In this document: in pieces, positions 8,884-18,209 of the stretch
Numbering within the stretch: the stretch's first letter is position 1
How the letters are laid out: each line of letters begins with the position of its first letter
Source of the DNA: Marinobacter sp. SS13-12
Lineage (GTDB): Bacteria; Pseudomonadota; Gammaproteobacteria; Pseudomonadales; Oleiphilaceae
DNA: 64,000 nt
Reading direction: 5' to 3'
Assembly (NCBI RefSeq): GCF_030227115.1
Contig: NZ_JASSUA010000001.1
Coordinates: 186,001 to 250,000, forward strand
The notes under the pieces: model-generated
Told to the model about the DNA's origin: nothing
The model's input: only the letters and a program-made list of their open reading frames with translations
The model's database searches: none
Translations under genes and position numbers: made by a program

Positions 8884-9927
8884 TTACTGCCCGGACTTCA
8901 GCATTTCCCAGTACCTGGTGTACACCTGCATGGCGTCATCGCCCACGTCTTTCTGGAATTCGGCGTTGGTGAGATCCTCTGCTGTTGGATAGCTGGTGCG
9001 GTCATTGGCGACTTCGTCGCTCAACAATTCACGGGCAGCAAGATTGGGCGTGGCATAGCCAATGTCCTCACTGATCAGCGCGGAAATCTCCGGCTGCATC
9101 ACGAAGTTGATGAACTGGTGAGCGGCGTCCGGATTCCCCGCGTTCTTGGGAATCACAAAGCTGTCCAGCCAGACAATGGTGCCCTCTTCCGGATAGACGT
9201 ATTTCAGTGAGGGCATGTCTTCCTTGCCCATGACGGCTTCACCGTTCCAGATCATGCCGATATCGGTTTCACCTTCCAGGTAGGGCATCCTTGGGGCGTC
9301 CGAGTTGAAGGTGCGTACCGAGGGCATCAGCTCGGTCAGTTTTTCGTAGGCTTCCCTGATCTCATCCGGGTCGGTGCTGTTGCCGGAGTAACCGAGAACC
9401 CGCAGACCGATGTGGAAAACCTCACGCATGTCGTTGGTAAGCATCACGCGGCCTTCGTATTTCTCATTCCAGAGGTCTTCCCACGCCGTTACTTCGCTGC
9501 CATCGACATCGTTGGCATCATAGGCCAGGCCCGTGGTGCCCCAGAGGTAGGGAACGCTGTATTCGTTATCAGGGTCGATCTCCAGGTTTGTCAGCTCGGG
9601 GTCCAGCTTCTCAAAGCCTTCTATCTTATCGTGATCAATTTTCTCCAGCAGACCTTCCTTACGCATTTTGTTGACGTAATAGGTGGACGGCAACGCCAGG
9701 TCGTAATCCCCGCTTTCGTCCAGCAGCTTGAGCCGCGCGTACATGGCTTCGTTACTGTCATAGGTGGTGTAAACCACCTGGATACCGGTTTCTTCCTCGA
9801 AGCGGTCCAATACCTCCTGAGGCATGTATTCAGACCAGTTGTACAGATTCAGTACGTTTGGTTCCTCCTGGGAACTGCATCCGGTCAGAGTCGCAATCAC
9901 CAGGCCTGCCAGCGCCAGTTTCTTCAT
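8884..9927 (-). CDS. Polyamine ABC transporter substrate-binding lipoprotein (PotD/PotF family)
   Basis: Protein of 347 residues. The start ATG at 9927-9925 has AAGGAG just upstream and overlaps the stop of the preceding permease (ATGA). The N-terminus MKKLALAGLVIATLTGC is a lipoprotein signal with lipobox L-T-G-C, so the mature protein is probably anchored in the inner membrane. The mature start NVLNLYNWSEYMPQEVLDRFEEETGI is characteristic of PotD/PotF, as are GLAYDANDV and IPKNAGNPDAAHQFINF. It should bind spermidine, putrescine or a related polyamine. It is last in the operon, the usual place for pot operons. Confidence 0.88.
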   Translation of the reverse strand: MKKLALAGLVIATLTGCSSQEEPNVLNLYNWSEYMPQEVLDRFEEETGIQVVYTTYDSNEAMYARLKLLDESGDYDLALPSTYYVNKMRKEGLLEKIDHDKIEGFEKLDPELTNLEIDPDNEYSVPYLWGTTGLAYDANDVDGSEVTAWEDLWNEKYEGRVMLTNDMREVFHIGLRVLGYSGNSTDPDEIREAYEKLTELMPSVRTFNSDAPRMPYLEGETDIGMIWNGEAVMGKEDMPSLKYVYPEEGTIVWLDSFVIPKNAGNPDAAHQFINFVMQPEISALISEDIGYATPNLAARELLSDEVANDRTSYPTAEDLTNAEFQKDVGDDAMQVYTRYWEMLKSGQ

Positions 9928-10694
9928 CGTTTGCTCCTTGTCAGTATCCATTGGGACAGCATCAACATGGTCAGGGAAAATACCAGTAACAGGGTACCCA
10001 AAGCATTGACTTCGGGTTTCAGACCCACACGCACCATAGAGTAGATGCGTAAGGGCAGAATTTCATAGCTGGGGCCACTCACGAACGTACTGACCACCAC
10101 ATCATCCAGAGACAATGTGAAACCCAGCAGCCAGCCGGCCAGCAACGCCGGCATGATCACCGGAATCAGTACCGTGCGGGTCATGGTGAAATCATTGGCC
10201 CCCAGATCCCGGGCCGCTTCGGGCAGGCTTTCATCAAAGCCACTGAGCCTGGCCATAACGGTTATCACCACAAACGGCAGGCAGAAGGTTACGTGTGCCA
10301 ACAGCAGTGAGACGAATCCGAGTTGCAGACCCACCAACAGGAACAGCGCCAGCAGTGAAATAGCCAGCACAATTTCAGGCGACATCATCACCACAAACAG
10401 CATGCCCCGCAGCATGCGCTTGCCACGAAAACGATAACGATGAAGGGCCAGCGCCGTCAGTGCACCAATAAACGTCGACACCGTGGCAGCTGTCAGTGCC
10501 AGAAACAGGGAATTCCACATGGCCTGCACCATGGCGTGATTGTTGAACAGCGACTCATACCACTCGAGACTGAGCCCGCCCCAGCGATAGCCAGTACGGG
10601 AACTGTTGAAGGAAAACACTACCAGCACCAGGATTGGCAGATAAAGCAACACATACACCAGGGTGAGGTAGGTTTTCGGCAGCCAGCGGGTCAC
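9924..10694 (-). CDS. Polyamine ABC transporter permease, PotC/PotI type
   Basis: Inner-membrane permease of 256 residues with six hydrophobic helices. The ATPase-coupling EAA loop is visible as LPEAARDLGANDF near residues 158-170. It forms a heterodimeric channel with the neighbouring PotB/PotH-type permease. Start and stop overlap the adjacent genes by 4 bases on both sides, indicating translational coupling. Whether spermidine or putrescine is carried cannot be decided from the permease. Confidence 0.87.
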   Translation of the reverse strand: MTRWLPKTYLTLVYVLLYLPILVLVVFSFNSSRTGYRWGGLSLEWYESLFNNHAMVQAMWNSLFLALTAATVSTFIGALTALALHRYRFRGKRMLRGMLFVVMMSPEIVLAISLLALFLLVGLQLGFVSLLLAHVTFCLPFVVITVMARLSGFDESLPEAARDLGANDFTMTRTVLIPVIMPALLAGWLLGFTLSLDDVVVSTFVSGPSYEILPLRIYSMVRVGLKPEVNALGTLLLVFSLTMLMLSQWILTRSKR

Positions 10695-11551
10695 GTCGGC
10701 ACCTCCTCACCCAGCCGCCGCTGGCTGAGCTTGTGGGCAAACAGCAATACCGCCATGGCCACCGTGAGCAGAATGCTGGCAGCTGCGCCGAAGGGCCAGT
10801 CACGGGCATCCAGGAACTGGTTCTTGATAACGTTGCCCACCAGCAGATTGCGGGAGCCGCCCAGTATGTCCGCCACAAAAAACAGGCCCATGGCCGGCAG
10901 CAGCACCAGCATCACGCCTGCCAATACACCGGGCAGGGTCAACGGAATGGTTACGTGCAGGAAGGTGGACAGCTTGCCTGCCCCCAGATCGTGTGAGGCC
11001 ATCAACAGCTCCTGCCTGAGATCATCAAACACGGAATACAGCGGCAGGATCATGAATGGCAGCAACAGGTAAACCAGCCCGATAATCACCGCGCCTTCGG
11101 TGTAGAGCATTTTCAATGGCTCGTCGATAATCCCCATCCCCATCAGCACATTGTTGATCAGACCGTTGGTGGCCAGCAGCAGTTTCAGGGCGTAGGTGCG
11201 CACCAGGGAATTGGTCCAGAAGGGAACGATCAACAGGAAAATCAGCAGGGTCTGGCGCTGCTTGCCCAGGCCAGACAGAGCCCAGGCAAAGGGATAGCCG
11301 ATCAGCAGGCAGAAAAAGGTGGTTACTCCCGCCATATAGAGGGAGCTGAGGAAGACATCCAGGTACAGGGTATCAAACAGTTGCCGGTAACTGTCCAGAT
11401 TCAGTGGCAGCGAGAGGAAGGTGCCCGGATCCCGGGTCATCACACTGGCACCCACTACCAGCAGATTGGGGGTGAGCACAAGGAGCAGAAGCCAGCCCCA
11501 GACCAGAATCAGCACAGCAGTCTTGAAGGGCTGCTGAAGCACTCTATGCAT
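10691..11551 (-). CDS. Polyamine ABC transporter permease, PotB/PotH type
   Basis: Inner-membrane permease of 286 residues with six helices; the first (about 12-32) is followed by a long periplasmic loop, as in PotB/PotH. The cluster [32 protein letters not shown] near residues 188-220 is the EAA coupling loop, and [18 protein letters not shown] is a family signature. It overlaps the ATPase gene by 8 bases and the second permease gene by 4. Confidence 0.87.
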   Translation of the reverse strand: MHRVLQQPFKTAVLILVWGWLLLLVLTPNLLVVGASVMTRDPGTFLSLPLNLDSYRQLFDTLYLDVFLSSLYMAGVTTFFCLLIGYPFAWALSGLGKQRQTLLIFLLIVPFWTNSLVRTYALKLLLATNGLINNVLMGMGIIDEPLKMLYTEGAVIIGLVYLLLPFMILPLYSVFDDLRQELLMASHDLGAGKLSTFLHVTIPLTLPGVLAGVMLVLLPAMGLFFVADILGGSRNLLVGNVIKNQFLDARDWPFGAAASILLTVAMAVLLFAHKLSQRRLGEEVPT

Positions 11552-12665
11552 CCGTGGCCAGCCCTTCCGCCTCTTCGTTCACCAGTTCCACCGGTAGTAA
11601 CCACTCCCAGCCATCCACCCAGCTGACCCTTACCGGCTCACCCAGTTTATAATCGAAGGTGGGGTCGTCCTCATCAAAGAATTCGCTGGCCAGCACCTCA
11701 GTGCCATCTTCCAGGTGAATCACCGAGTCCAGCGTGCTGCCCTTGTAGTTGCGCTCCACGATCTTTCCGGCCAGACCGTGATCATCCTCGGGAGCAAGCA
11801 CGCGAATATCTTCGGGGCGCAGCAGCACATTGACCTGCTCACCATTACGGACATCGAAAGGCGGTTTCTGCAGGGTACGGCGCAGGCCCAGGATGTCGAC
11901 CGTAATGGCATCCTCAGCCACAGACGCAAGATAACCGGGAAACAGGTTGGTTTCGCCCACGAACCGCGCTGTGAAGAGGTTGGCGGGCCGCTCGTAGATT
12001 TCCCGGGGTGTGCCCAGTTGCTGAATCTCTCCGTCTTTCAGTACCACCACCCGGTCTGACATCGACAGGGCTTCTTCCTGGTCATGGGTGACGAACACGA
12101 AGGTGATCCCCAATTCCCGCTGCAGGCGCTTCAGTTCCACCTGCATGGTACGGCGCAGCTTGTAGTCCAGGGCAGACAGCGGTTCGTCCAGCAACAACAG
12201 TTGCGGCCGCTTGACCACGGCGCGGGCAATAGCCACCCGTTGCTGCTGGCCGCCGGATAACTGGTGTGGCTTGCGGTGGGCGAAGTCCTGCAACTGCACC
12301 ATCGCCAGCACGTCGTCCACGCGCTGACGGATTTCATCCTTTGGCCGCTTCTCCATTTTCAGGCCGTAGGCGACGTTGTCGTACACTGGCATGTGGGGAA
12401 ACAGCGCGTAATTCTGGAATACGGTATTGAGGGGGCGATGCTCTGGGGCAGCATGGGTTATATCGTGGCCTGACAGGATCACCGATCCGGTATCCGGCTG
12501 CTCGAAGCCGGCCATCAGCCGCAGAAGTGTGGTTTTACCGCAGCCGGATGGTCCCAGCAACGTGATGAACTCGCCGTCCAGAATGTCCAGATCCAGCGAG
12601 TTCAGCACGGTTTTGCCGTCGAACGCCTTGGAGACGTTCTTCAGCGAGAGGAGCGCTTCCTTCAT
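11544..12665 (-). CDS. Polyamine ABC transporter ATPase (PotA/PotG family)
   Basis: Cytoplasmic ATPase of 373 residues. Walker [10 protein letters not shown] lies at 38-46, the Q-loop [10 protein letters not shown] follows, the signature is LSGGQQQR, Walker B is [12 protein letters not shown] and the switch His lies in [10 protein letters not shown]-terminal TOBE domain (about 270-360) fits the PotA/MalK subgroup. It drives the two permeases encoded downstream. Its ATG overlaps the end of the TRAP-type binding-protein gene by 4 bases, which ties that unusual gene to the operon. Confidence 0.9.
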   Translation of the reverse strand: MKEALLSLKNVSKAFDGKTVLNSLDLDILDGEFITLLGPSGCGKTTLLRLMAGFEQPDTGSVILSGHDITHAAPEHRPLNTVFQNYALFPHMPVYDNVAYGLKMEKRPKDEIRQRVDDVLAMVQLQDFAHRKPHQLSGGQQQRVAIARAVVKRPQLLLLDEPLSALDYKLRRTMQVELKRLQRELGITFVFVTHDQEEALSMSDRVVVLKDGEIQQLGTPREIYERPANLFTARFVGETNLFPGYLASVAEDAITVDILGLRRTLQKPPFDVRNGEQVNVLLRPEDIRVLAPEDDHGLAGKIVERNYKGSTLDSVIHLEDGTEVLASEFFDEDDPTFDYKLGEPVRVSWVDGWEWLLPVELVNEEAEGLATDA

Positions 12666-13732
12666 TCACTCGAAACGCTGTTCAGGTAGGCCTTGTCGGA
12701 AATATTCGTCCACTGGCGAACCTGTTGCAGGTAGTCGTGTTGTGAGGTGATGATCTCCTTTGCCAGTTCATCCTTCTGTGCTGCTTCCGCCAGCAGTTTG
12801 TCGGTCGCCTCTCGCAGCGCCTCAATGACTTCCGGTGGGAACGTCTTGTGAGTTACGTCCGGATAGTCTTCCTTCATGCGATCCCAGGCTATACCACTTT
12901 CATGGGTGCTTTGGATATACATGTCATAGGCGGCGGTGCGCATGGAAACCCGCAGGATTTCCTGCAGTTCAGGCGGGAGCTTGTTCCAGGTTTTCTCGTT
13001 GATCAGGAACTGCACTTCCGCGCCCGGCTCCTGCCAGCCCGAGTAGTAGTATTTGGCAATCTGGTGGAAACCCATCTGGAAATCGAGTGCCGGGCCTACC
13101 CACTCCAGAGCATCGATGGTGCCTCTTTCCAGCGCGCTGTACAGCTCACCCGGCGGGATGTTGGTCACTGCAACACCCACTTCAGACATCACCTCGCCGG
13201 CAAATCCGGGTGTACGCATTTTCAGACCTTCAAGGTCTTCCACGGTTTCAATTTCCTCGCGGAACCAGCCACCCATCTGGTTGCCGGTGTTACCGCCCGG
13301 GAACGACAGCAGCCCATGGGGCTGGTAGACCTTTTGCATCAGCTCCATGCCGCCACCGTGGTAGAACCAGGCGTACTGCTCAGGCGCGATCATTCCGAAA
13401 GGCACAGTAGTGAAGTACATGGCGTTGGGAATCGAGCCCTTGTAGTAGTAGGACGCGGTGTGCCCCATGTCGTACTGGCCCGCTTTCACCATGTCGAAGA
13501 TGCCGAATGGCGCCTTGTGCTTGTTGGAGGAATCAATGCGGAACTTCAGCCGGCCACCGGACATTTTCTCGGCCATGGCCGCCATGTTGCGCGGTGTTTC
13601 GCCCAGGATCGGGGAGTTGGGACCCCAGGTTTCTGCCAGGCGGATAGTGTAGGTTTCCTGTGCCAGCAGTGATGTGCTTGTCAAAGACAGCATCAAAGCC
13701 AGGGCGGTCAGGAGGGGTTTGAAAGAAAACAT
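12662..13732 (-). CDS. TRAP-type substrate-binding protein (DctP family) leading the polyamine ABC operon
   Basis: Protein of 356 residues with a Sec signal peptide (cleavage near SLLA-QE, residue 24). Motifs of the DctP branch annotated for mannitol/chloroaromatic or 2-oxoacid ligands are present: [29 protein letters not shown] with the conserved Arg, [22 protein letters not shown], and [18 protein letters not shown] binding proteins normally act with DctQ and DctM permeases, but none is adjacent; instead the stop overlaps the potA-type ATPase by 4 bases. It may use TRAP permeases elsewhere, or help the ABC transporter or a sensor. It is first in the operon, so any promoter should lie in 13733-13791. 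Confidence 0.85.
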   Translation of the reverse strand: MFSFKPLLTALALMLSLTSTSLLAQETYTIRLAETWGPNSPILGETPRNMAAMAEKMSGGRLKFRIDSSNKHKAPFGIFDMVKAGQYDMGHTASYYYKGSIPNAMYFTTVPFGMIAPEQYAWFYHGGGMELMQKVYQPHGLLSFPGGNTGNQMGGWFREEIETVEDLEGLKMRTPGFAGEVMSEVGVAVTNIPPGELYSALERGTIDALEWVGPALDFQMGFHQIAKYYYSGWQEPGAEVQFLINEKTWNKLPPELQEILRVSMRTAAYDMYIQSTHESGIAWDRMKEDYPDVTHKTFPPEVIEALREATDKLLAEAAQKDELAKEIITSQHDYLQQVRQWTNISDKAYLNSVSSE

Positions 13733-13791
13733 AAGCGAGCCCTTTTCCGTTATTATTGGAGTTGGAACATACGGCTCACATCATAGCTTGC

Positions 13792-13822
13792 TGGCCGGCT
13801 GACGCCAATCGTCAACCGGCCA
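13792..13822. terminator. Intergenic hairpin between the chemoreceptor and the TRAP/pot operon
   Basis: Nested inverted repeat TGGCCGG-c-TGACG / CGTCA-a-CCGGCCA around a 5-base loop, 12 bp after the chemoreceptor stop on the minus strand. It has no T-run, so it may act as a weak or Rho-assisted terminator, or as a binding site. Confidence 0.45.
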
Positions 13823-13834
13823 TTCGCAAAGGTT

Positions 13835-15511
13835 TTATACTTTGAACTGCCCCACCAGATCCCGCAGGCTCTCACCCAGCCGCGCTAGCTCGTGGCTGGC
13901 TTCGTTGGTCTGGGTCACGCCGGTATCGCTGCGTTGAGCGGCATCCACAATACGCACCACGTTCTGATTGATTTCCTCGGCCACCTGGCTTTGCTGCTCA
14001 GCCGCCGTGGCAATCTGGGTGACCTGGTCGTGGATATGGCCTACGGATTTCTCGATGGTCCGCAAGGCATCCGTGGCGTGATTGATCCGCTCAACCGTTT
14101 CAGTGGAACGGGTGCGGGAGGCGTCCATCCGCTCAACGGCGGCGCGGGACTCGGTCACGAAGCCATCGATCATGCCACGAATCTGGTCTGCGGATTCCGC
14201 GCTGCGCTTGGCCAACTGCCGTACCTCATCGGCAACTACCGAGAAACCACGGCCATGCTCGCCGGCACGCGCAGCTTCAATGGCGGCATTGAGTGCCAGC
14301 AGGTTGGTCTGGTCGGTAACCGCGTGGATCACATCCAGCACCTGGGTAATCTCGTCGGTTTTTTCGGCCAGGTTACTGATGCGGGTAGAGCTGGCATCAA
14401 TTTCTTCCGACAACTGATTCACGGAAGACTGCGCATTGGCAATAGTCTCGCCACCATCCCGCGCCAGCTTGTCGGCATCGGAAGCGGCACTTTCCACTTC
14501 GTTGGCATTGCCGGAGATCTGCTGAATGGTCGCGGCCATTTCGTTGATGGCCGAGGCAATCTGGTCGGTCTCCGAGCCCTGCTCCTGAACCGAGGCCCGG
14601 GTTTCCGTGGCAACCCGGCTGAGCTCTTCCGCCGCGGAGGCAACCTGATCGGTCGTCGCCCCCACTTCCCGAATGGTGTCCTGGATTTTCACGATAAAGG
14701 CATTGAATCGGCGGCCCAGCTCCGCCAGTTCGTCGTTCCCTTCATCTGGCAGGCGGTGGCGGAGATCACCCTCACCCTCGGCAATGTCCTTCATCAGGGC
14801 AATGACCCTGTTCAGCGGGTTGGTGACGGTGCGGCCAACGAAGATGCCGATTAACAGGGCAAAAATCACCACGATTACGGTGACCAGTACAATAAAGCTC
14901 AGAGTCTGCGCCATCTCTTCTTCAATATTGGCGCGAGCGGCAGACACCACTCTCTCGACATCGGTAACATAAACCCCGGTACCAATCATCCAGTCCCACT
15001 CCGGAATGAGAACGGAATAAGACACTTTTGGTTCCACATCACCGGATTCGGGATTAGGCCAGTCATAGCCGAAAAAGCCCTCTGCTTCGGCGGCATCAAA
15101 CAGTGACCGCACCAGCTTTTGGACATCAGGATTGGTAGTGGCGCCTTCCCTTGAAGGATCAGGGGCGTAGGCGAGATTTTCCAGGTCACGGGCGTACGCA
15201 AACACATAGTTGCCGCCCTCAAAGCTGATCGAACGTAGGCGGTTGCGCGCTTCCTCCCGAGCCTCAGCATCTGAAAAATCCGGATTGTTCTTTGCCTCCA
15301 TAACTACAGAACGTGCTGTGTCTACCAGGTTTTTCAAACCCTCTTTGCGCGCCTCCAGCAGACTGGCCTCCAGTCGCTCAAGCTCGGCCTCGCCCCCACT
15401 CTTTATCTGGGCAACGGTAATCCAGGCAAGGGTCGCCGCCGTAATCAATACCGGGACGAGAACGCCCAGCAACAGACGGGAACGAATGCGTAGCCGGCTC
15501 AGTAGGTTCAT
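13835..15511 (-). CDS. Methyl-accepting chemotaxis protein with a periplasmic Cache domain
   Basis: Protein of 558 residues. The first transmembrane helix (about 12-33) is followed by a single Cache (sCache_2-type) ligand-binding domain (about 35-185, with GGNYVFAYARDLENLAYAPDP and WDWMIGTGVYV). A second helix (about 190-213), HAMP (about 214-268) and a long cytoplasmic coiled coil follow. The hairpin tip reads QTNLLALNAAIEAARAGEHG. It relays ligand binding to CheA/CheW; sCache_2 receptors often sense small organic acids, but the ligand is unknown here. The gene is monocistronic and has a FliA-like box upstream. Confidence 0.92.
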   Translation of the reverse strand: MNLLSRLRIRSRLLLGVLVPVLITAATLAWITVAQIKSGGEAELERLEASLLEARKEGLKNLVDTARSVVMEAKNNPDFSDAEAREEARNRLRSISFEGGNYVFAYARDLENLAYAPDPSREGATTNPDVQKLVRSLFDAAEAEGFFGYDWPNPESGDVEPKVSYSVLIPEWDWMIGTGVYVTDVERVVSAARANIEEEMAQTLSFIVLVTVIVVIFALLIGIFVGRTVTNPLNRVIALMKDIAEGEGDLRHRLPDEGNDELAELGRRFNAFIVKIQDTIREVGATTDQVASAAEELSRVATETRASVQEQGSETDQIASAINEMAATIQQISGNANEVESAASDADKLARDGGETIANAQSSVNQLSEEIDASSTRISNLAEKTDEITQVLDVIHAVTDQTNLLALNAAIEAARAGEHGRGFSVVADEVRQLAKRSAESADQIRGMIDGFVTESRAAVERMDASRTRSTETVERINHATDALRTIEKSVGHIHDQVTQIATAAEQQSQVAEEINQNVVRIVDAAQRSDTGVTQTNEASHELARLGESLRDLVGQFKV

Positions 15512-15670
15512 TGGTTATTACTCCGAAAAATGTTGGATACTCTGCGCAATTATCCACAATGGTGCGCCCGGGTGTGTTCCAGTTTGTAAAACGTATGTAA
15601 ACAGGCAGGCCACATCCTTGTACTTCCATGACGCAATTCGTTAACGTCCCGGCACTTCGTGTATAAAGGG

Positions 15671-15697
15671 TTATCGGCCAATAGCTGAAGGGCTTGA
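15671..15697 (-). promoter_or_regulatory. Candidate FliA (sigma-28) promoter for the chemoreceptor gene
   Basis: On the minus strand TCAAGCCC, 11 bases, then GCCGATAA. The -10 element matches the FliA consensus at all 8 positions and the spacing is right, but the -35 element matches only 4 of 8. It lies about 160 bases upstream of the start codon. Chemoreceptor genes are common FliA targets. Confidence 0.4.
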
Positions 15698-15740
15698 ACC
15701 GGATTTAGACGAAAGGCCTGGCTCCTGCTCAGAGGCGCGG

Positions 15741-17120
15741 ATGAAATACCTGTATCTGATTCGACATGCCAAATCGAGCTGGGCCGATGACAGCCTCGAT
15801 GATCGCCAGCGCCCGCTGAACAGCAGGGGGCGAAAACAGCTTGGCCCCATGAGCAAAGCTGTGCGTGCAGCCGGCGTTCTGGCTGGTCCTATCTTCTGTA
15901 GTAATGCGACCCGTGCGCAGCAGACCCTGGATGGCCTGATTCCGGGAGATTTGCGCCGGATCACTTACGTAGAACCTGCGCTCTACACTTTTAACCACAA
16001 GGCGCTGATTGACTGGCTACGGGAGCGGCAGGAAGAGGAGAGCATCACCCTGATTGGCCACAACCCCGCCCTGGAAGAGCTGGCGGACTACCTGCTGAAA
16101 CAGGCGCCGGAAAGTTTCCCGACATGCGGCTTCATGCAGATCGCACTGCCGGTAAAAAACTGGCACAAGCTGGCGCGGAACAAAGGCCGGCTGGAGCAGT
16201 TCCTTACGCCCAAAGATGTCAGTTATGAGCAATTCAACCGCAAGCGCCTGAAGCTCCCGGGCAACGAAGACACACCCCTGACCCGACACATCCCCGAAAC
16301 ACTGCAACACCAGTACCAGCGCATACGGGATCTCGAAACCGGGGTTATCCGGGGCTTTGATGACGAGTTCCTGCACCAGTACCGCATAGCCATCCGCCGC
16401 AGCCGCGCCATCGCAGAATCTGTCAGCGAAATCAGCGGTGACTCTGATCTCCGTAAAGCGGTCAAGGTACTGAAAAGGCATGCCAAGGCCACCAGCCAGC
16501 TCAGAGACCTGCATGTATTCCTTGCGGACCTGGAACGGTGGCAGCTGAAAGCAGGTACACAATCGGCGTTGGTTAGCTCAGGCGCCAGGAGCCATTTCGC
16601 CAACCTGGCAGACGCTGAGCACCGCGCGCTCGCCAAGCGAATGGCCGGCAAGAAATACCGCAAGGACATGGACAGCTGGCACCAGCTCATCACATCTCGC
16701 CACTTTGAAAAAATTACCCGGAAACTGACAACGGCAGACATCCGGAAAGCGCTGAACAAGCGTATAACCCGATACAACACGCTAACGCAGCAACTGAGCA
16801 AGCACGCACCAGACGAGGACTATCATAGCCTGCGGAAACTGCTGAAACGCATACGCTACCTGGCCGAGCTGGACAAACCTGCGTTCCGGGAAATGCTCAA
16901 ACAACTGAAACATCGCCAACAACGATTCGGTGATTTTCAGGATCTGCACGTGCAGATCGACATGCTGACGTCCTTTCGCAACGGCATCGCCACCGAACCC
17001 GACATGCTTGAGCCCGTCGCAGGACTGAATGACCTGATAGCAGGCCTGGCGGCCGCAAAGACCAGCGTGCGAAATGACATACTGACCCTTGGAGGTATTG
17101 ATGGACACCCTGTTCTATGA
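15741..17120 (+). CDS. Fusion of SixA-type histidine phosphatase and CHAD domain
   Basis: Protein of 459 residues with two domains. Residues 1-160 form a SixA-like phosphohistidine phosphatase of the histidine-phosphatase superfamily: RHAKSSW with catalytic R8/H9, an Arg at SRG, and LIGHNP with H107. Residues about 175-440 form a CHAD domain, an alpha-helical bundle rich in conserved basic residues (HQYRIAIRRSRA, YHSLRKLLKRIRYLAEL). CHAD domains bind inorganic polyphosphate and usually accompany CYTH triphosphatases; here the partner is a phosphatase. No signal peptide, so cytoplasmic. The end overlaps the next gene by 20 bases. Confidence 0.87.
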   Translation: MKYLYLIRHAKSSWADDSLDDRQRPLNSRGRKQLGPMSKAVRAAGVLAGPIFCSNATRAQQTLDGLIPGDLRRITYVEPALYTFNHKALIDWLRERQEEESITLIGHNPALEELADYLLKQAPESFPTCGFMQIALPVKNWHKLARNKGRLEQFLTPKDVSYEQFNRKRLKLPGNEDTPLTRHIPETLQHQYQRIRDLETGVIRGFDDEFLHQYRIAIRRSRAIAESVSEISGDSDLRKAVKVLKRHAKATSQLRDLHVFLADLERWQLKAGTQSALVSSGARSHFANLADAEHRALAKRMAGKKYRKDMDSWHQLITSRHFEKITRKLTTADIRKALNKRITRYNTLTQQLSKHAPDEDYHSLRKLLKRIRYLAELDKPAFREMLKQLKHRQQRFGDFQDLHVQIDMLTSFRNGIATEPDMLEPVAGLNDLIAGLAAAKTSVRNDILTLGGIDGHPVL

Positions 17121-17454
17121 CGGCCAGTGCCCTTTGTGTGCAAAGGAAATCGGTACCCTGAGGAAATTGCAGCGGGGGGATCTTGTGTTCGCGGATATCC
17201 ACGCCCAGCAGAACCGCAAGGGTATGCTGCCAGATCGGGAAGCGCTGCTACGCCGGCTCCACCTGCTGACCGGTAACGGCCACTGGGTGATTGGCCTGCC
17301 CGCCAACGTGCGCGCCTGGTCTCACACCCGCCTTGGCTTCTTTTTCAAGCCATTACTCTGGCCGGTCATTTACCCCGTTGCAGAGCGCATCTACGAAAGC
17401 TGGGCGGACAAACGCTACGATCGGAAATACGCCTGCGGGACCTGTGAGGTGTAA
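17101..17454 (+). CDS. DCC-family thiol-disulfide oxidoreductase-like protein (DUF393)
   Basis: Protein of 117 residues beginning DTLFYDGQCPLCAKEIGTL. The DxxCPxC motif (C10, C13) defines the DCC family, a thioredoxin-like fold thought to handle thiol-disulfide chemistry. ATG 17101 is chosen over the in-frame TTG at 17089 because GGAGG sits 5 bases ahead. The gene starts inside the end of the SixA-CHAD gene, suggesting coupled translation. A further Cys pair lies at the C-terminus (CGTC). Its substrate is unknown. Confidence 0.83.
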   Translation: MDTLFYDGQCPLCAKEIGTLRKLQRGDLVFADIHAQQNRKGMLPDREALLRRLHLLTGNGHWVIGLPANVRAWSHTRLGFFFKPLLWPVIYPVAERIYESWADKRYDRKYACGTCEV

Positions 17455-17458
17455 CTAT

Positions 17459-18064
17459 CTAGAACCGGTACTCAGGGCCAGCCGAGAACACATGAATGTC
17501 GGATTCGAAGTTCTCGACATCCCCTATGTTATCGCCAATGTTCCGGAGATAATCCCATTCCAGACGCAAACCCAGAGACTTGGTGATGTCTGCCTTGAGG
17601 CCCACCCCGGTGCGGAATGAAATACCACGCTCCGAGTCACTGGCGCTGCCAAAACCCGTGAGAGACGCGCTCACATCCTGTTGCCAGAACTGCACACCCG
17701 CCTTGGCAAACAGCTGGAACATTCCGAATCTGGGAGTGAAAACCAGCAACGAACCATCGAACATGTGGTAGCTGGCATCGATCGAGGCGCTCATGCCCGG
17801 AATGGAGGCGCTGGCAGACACATCATCGATGTAGCGGTAGCCACCTTCGAACGCCAACTGCTCGTCCAGGAAACCGCCCCCGTACAGGCGGCCCGTTGTC
17901 GCTGTATCATCACAACCAGACCCGAGGCCTTCGCAAAAATCTTTCACTTCTGCCTGGCCCAAAGAGAAACCTGCATAGACATACTCGGCGGCTGCATTGC
18001 CGGAAACACCTGAAAACACGCCAGCAACAAACACGCACGACAAAACCCTGCTTGCCTTCAACAT
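17459..18064 (-). CDS. Small outer-membrane beta-barrel protein (OmpA/OmpW-like size)
   Basis: Protein of 201 residues. The start at 18064 gives a clear signal peptide ending near AAAEY (residue 25) and has AGGAA 6 bases ahead. The mature chain of about 175 residues alternates polar and hydrophobic residues in eight or so strands and ends in EYRF; a terminal Phe is the usual outer-membrane assembly signal. Two Cys in DFCEGLGSGCDD could form a disulfide in the first loop. No functional motif identifies a ligand. It converges with the DCC gene, with 4 bases between stops. Confidence 0.78.
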   Translation of the reverse strand: MLKASRVLSCVFVAGVFSGVSGNAAAEYVYAGFSLGQAEVKDFCEGLGSGCDDTATTGRLYGGGFLDEQLAFEGGYRYIDDVSASASIPGMSASIDASYHMFDGSLLVFTPRFGMFQLFAKAGVQFWQQDVSASLTGFGSASDSERGISFRTGVGLKADITKSLGLRLEWDYLRNIGDNIGDVENFESDIHVFSAGPEYRF

Positions 18065-18209
18065 ACTGATTTCCTTGTGTACGGGGAATGATTCTCTCAG
18101 GGTCGGAGATGGTACACGTCGAGGACGGAACAATGGCGCCAACATCAGGAGGTTTTACAGGGTTTTGCAAAAAACGTGGCTGAAGGGCGGCAAGCACACA
18201 GCAGGCATA

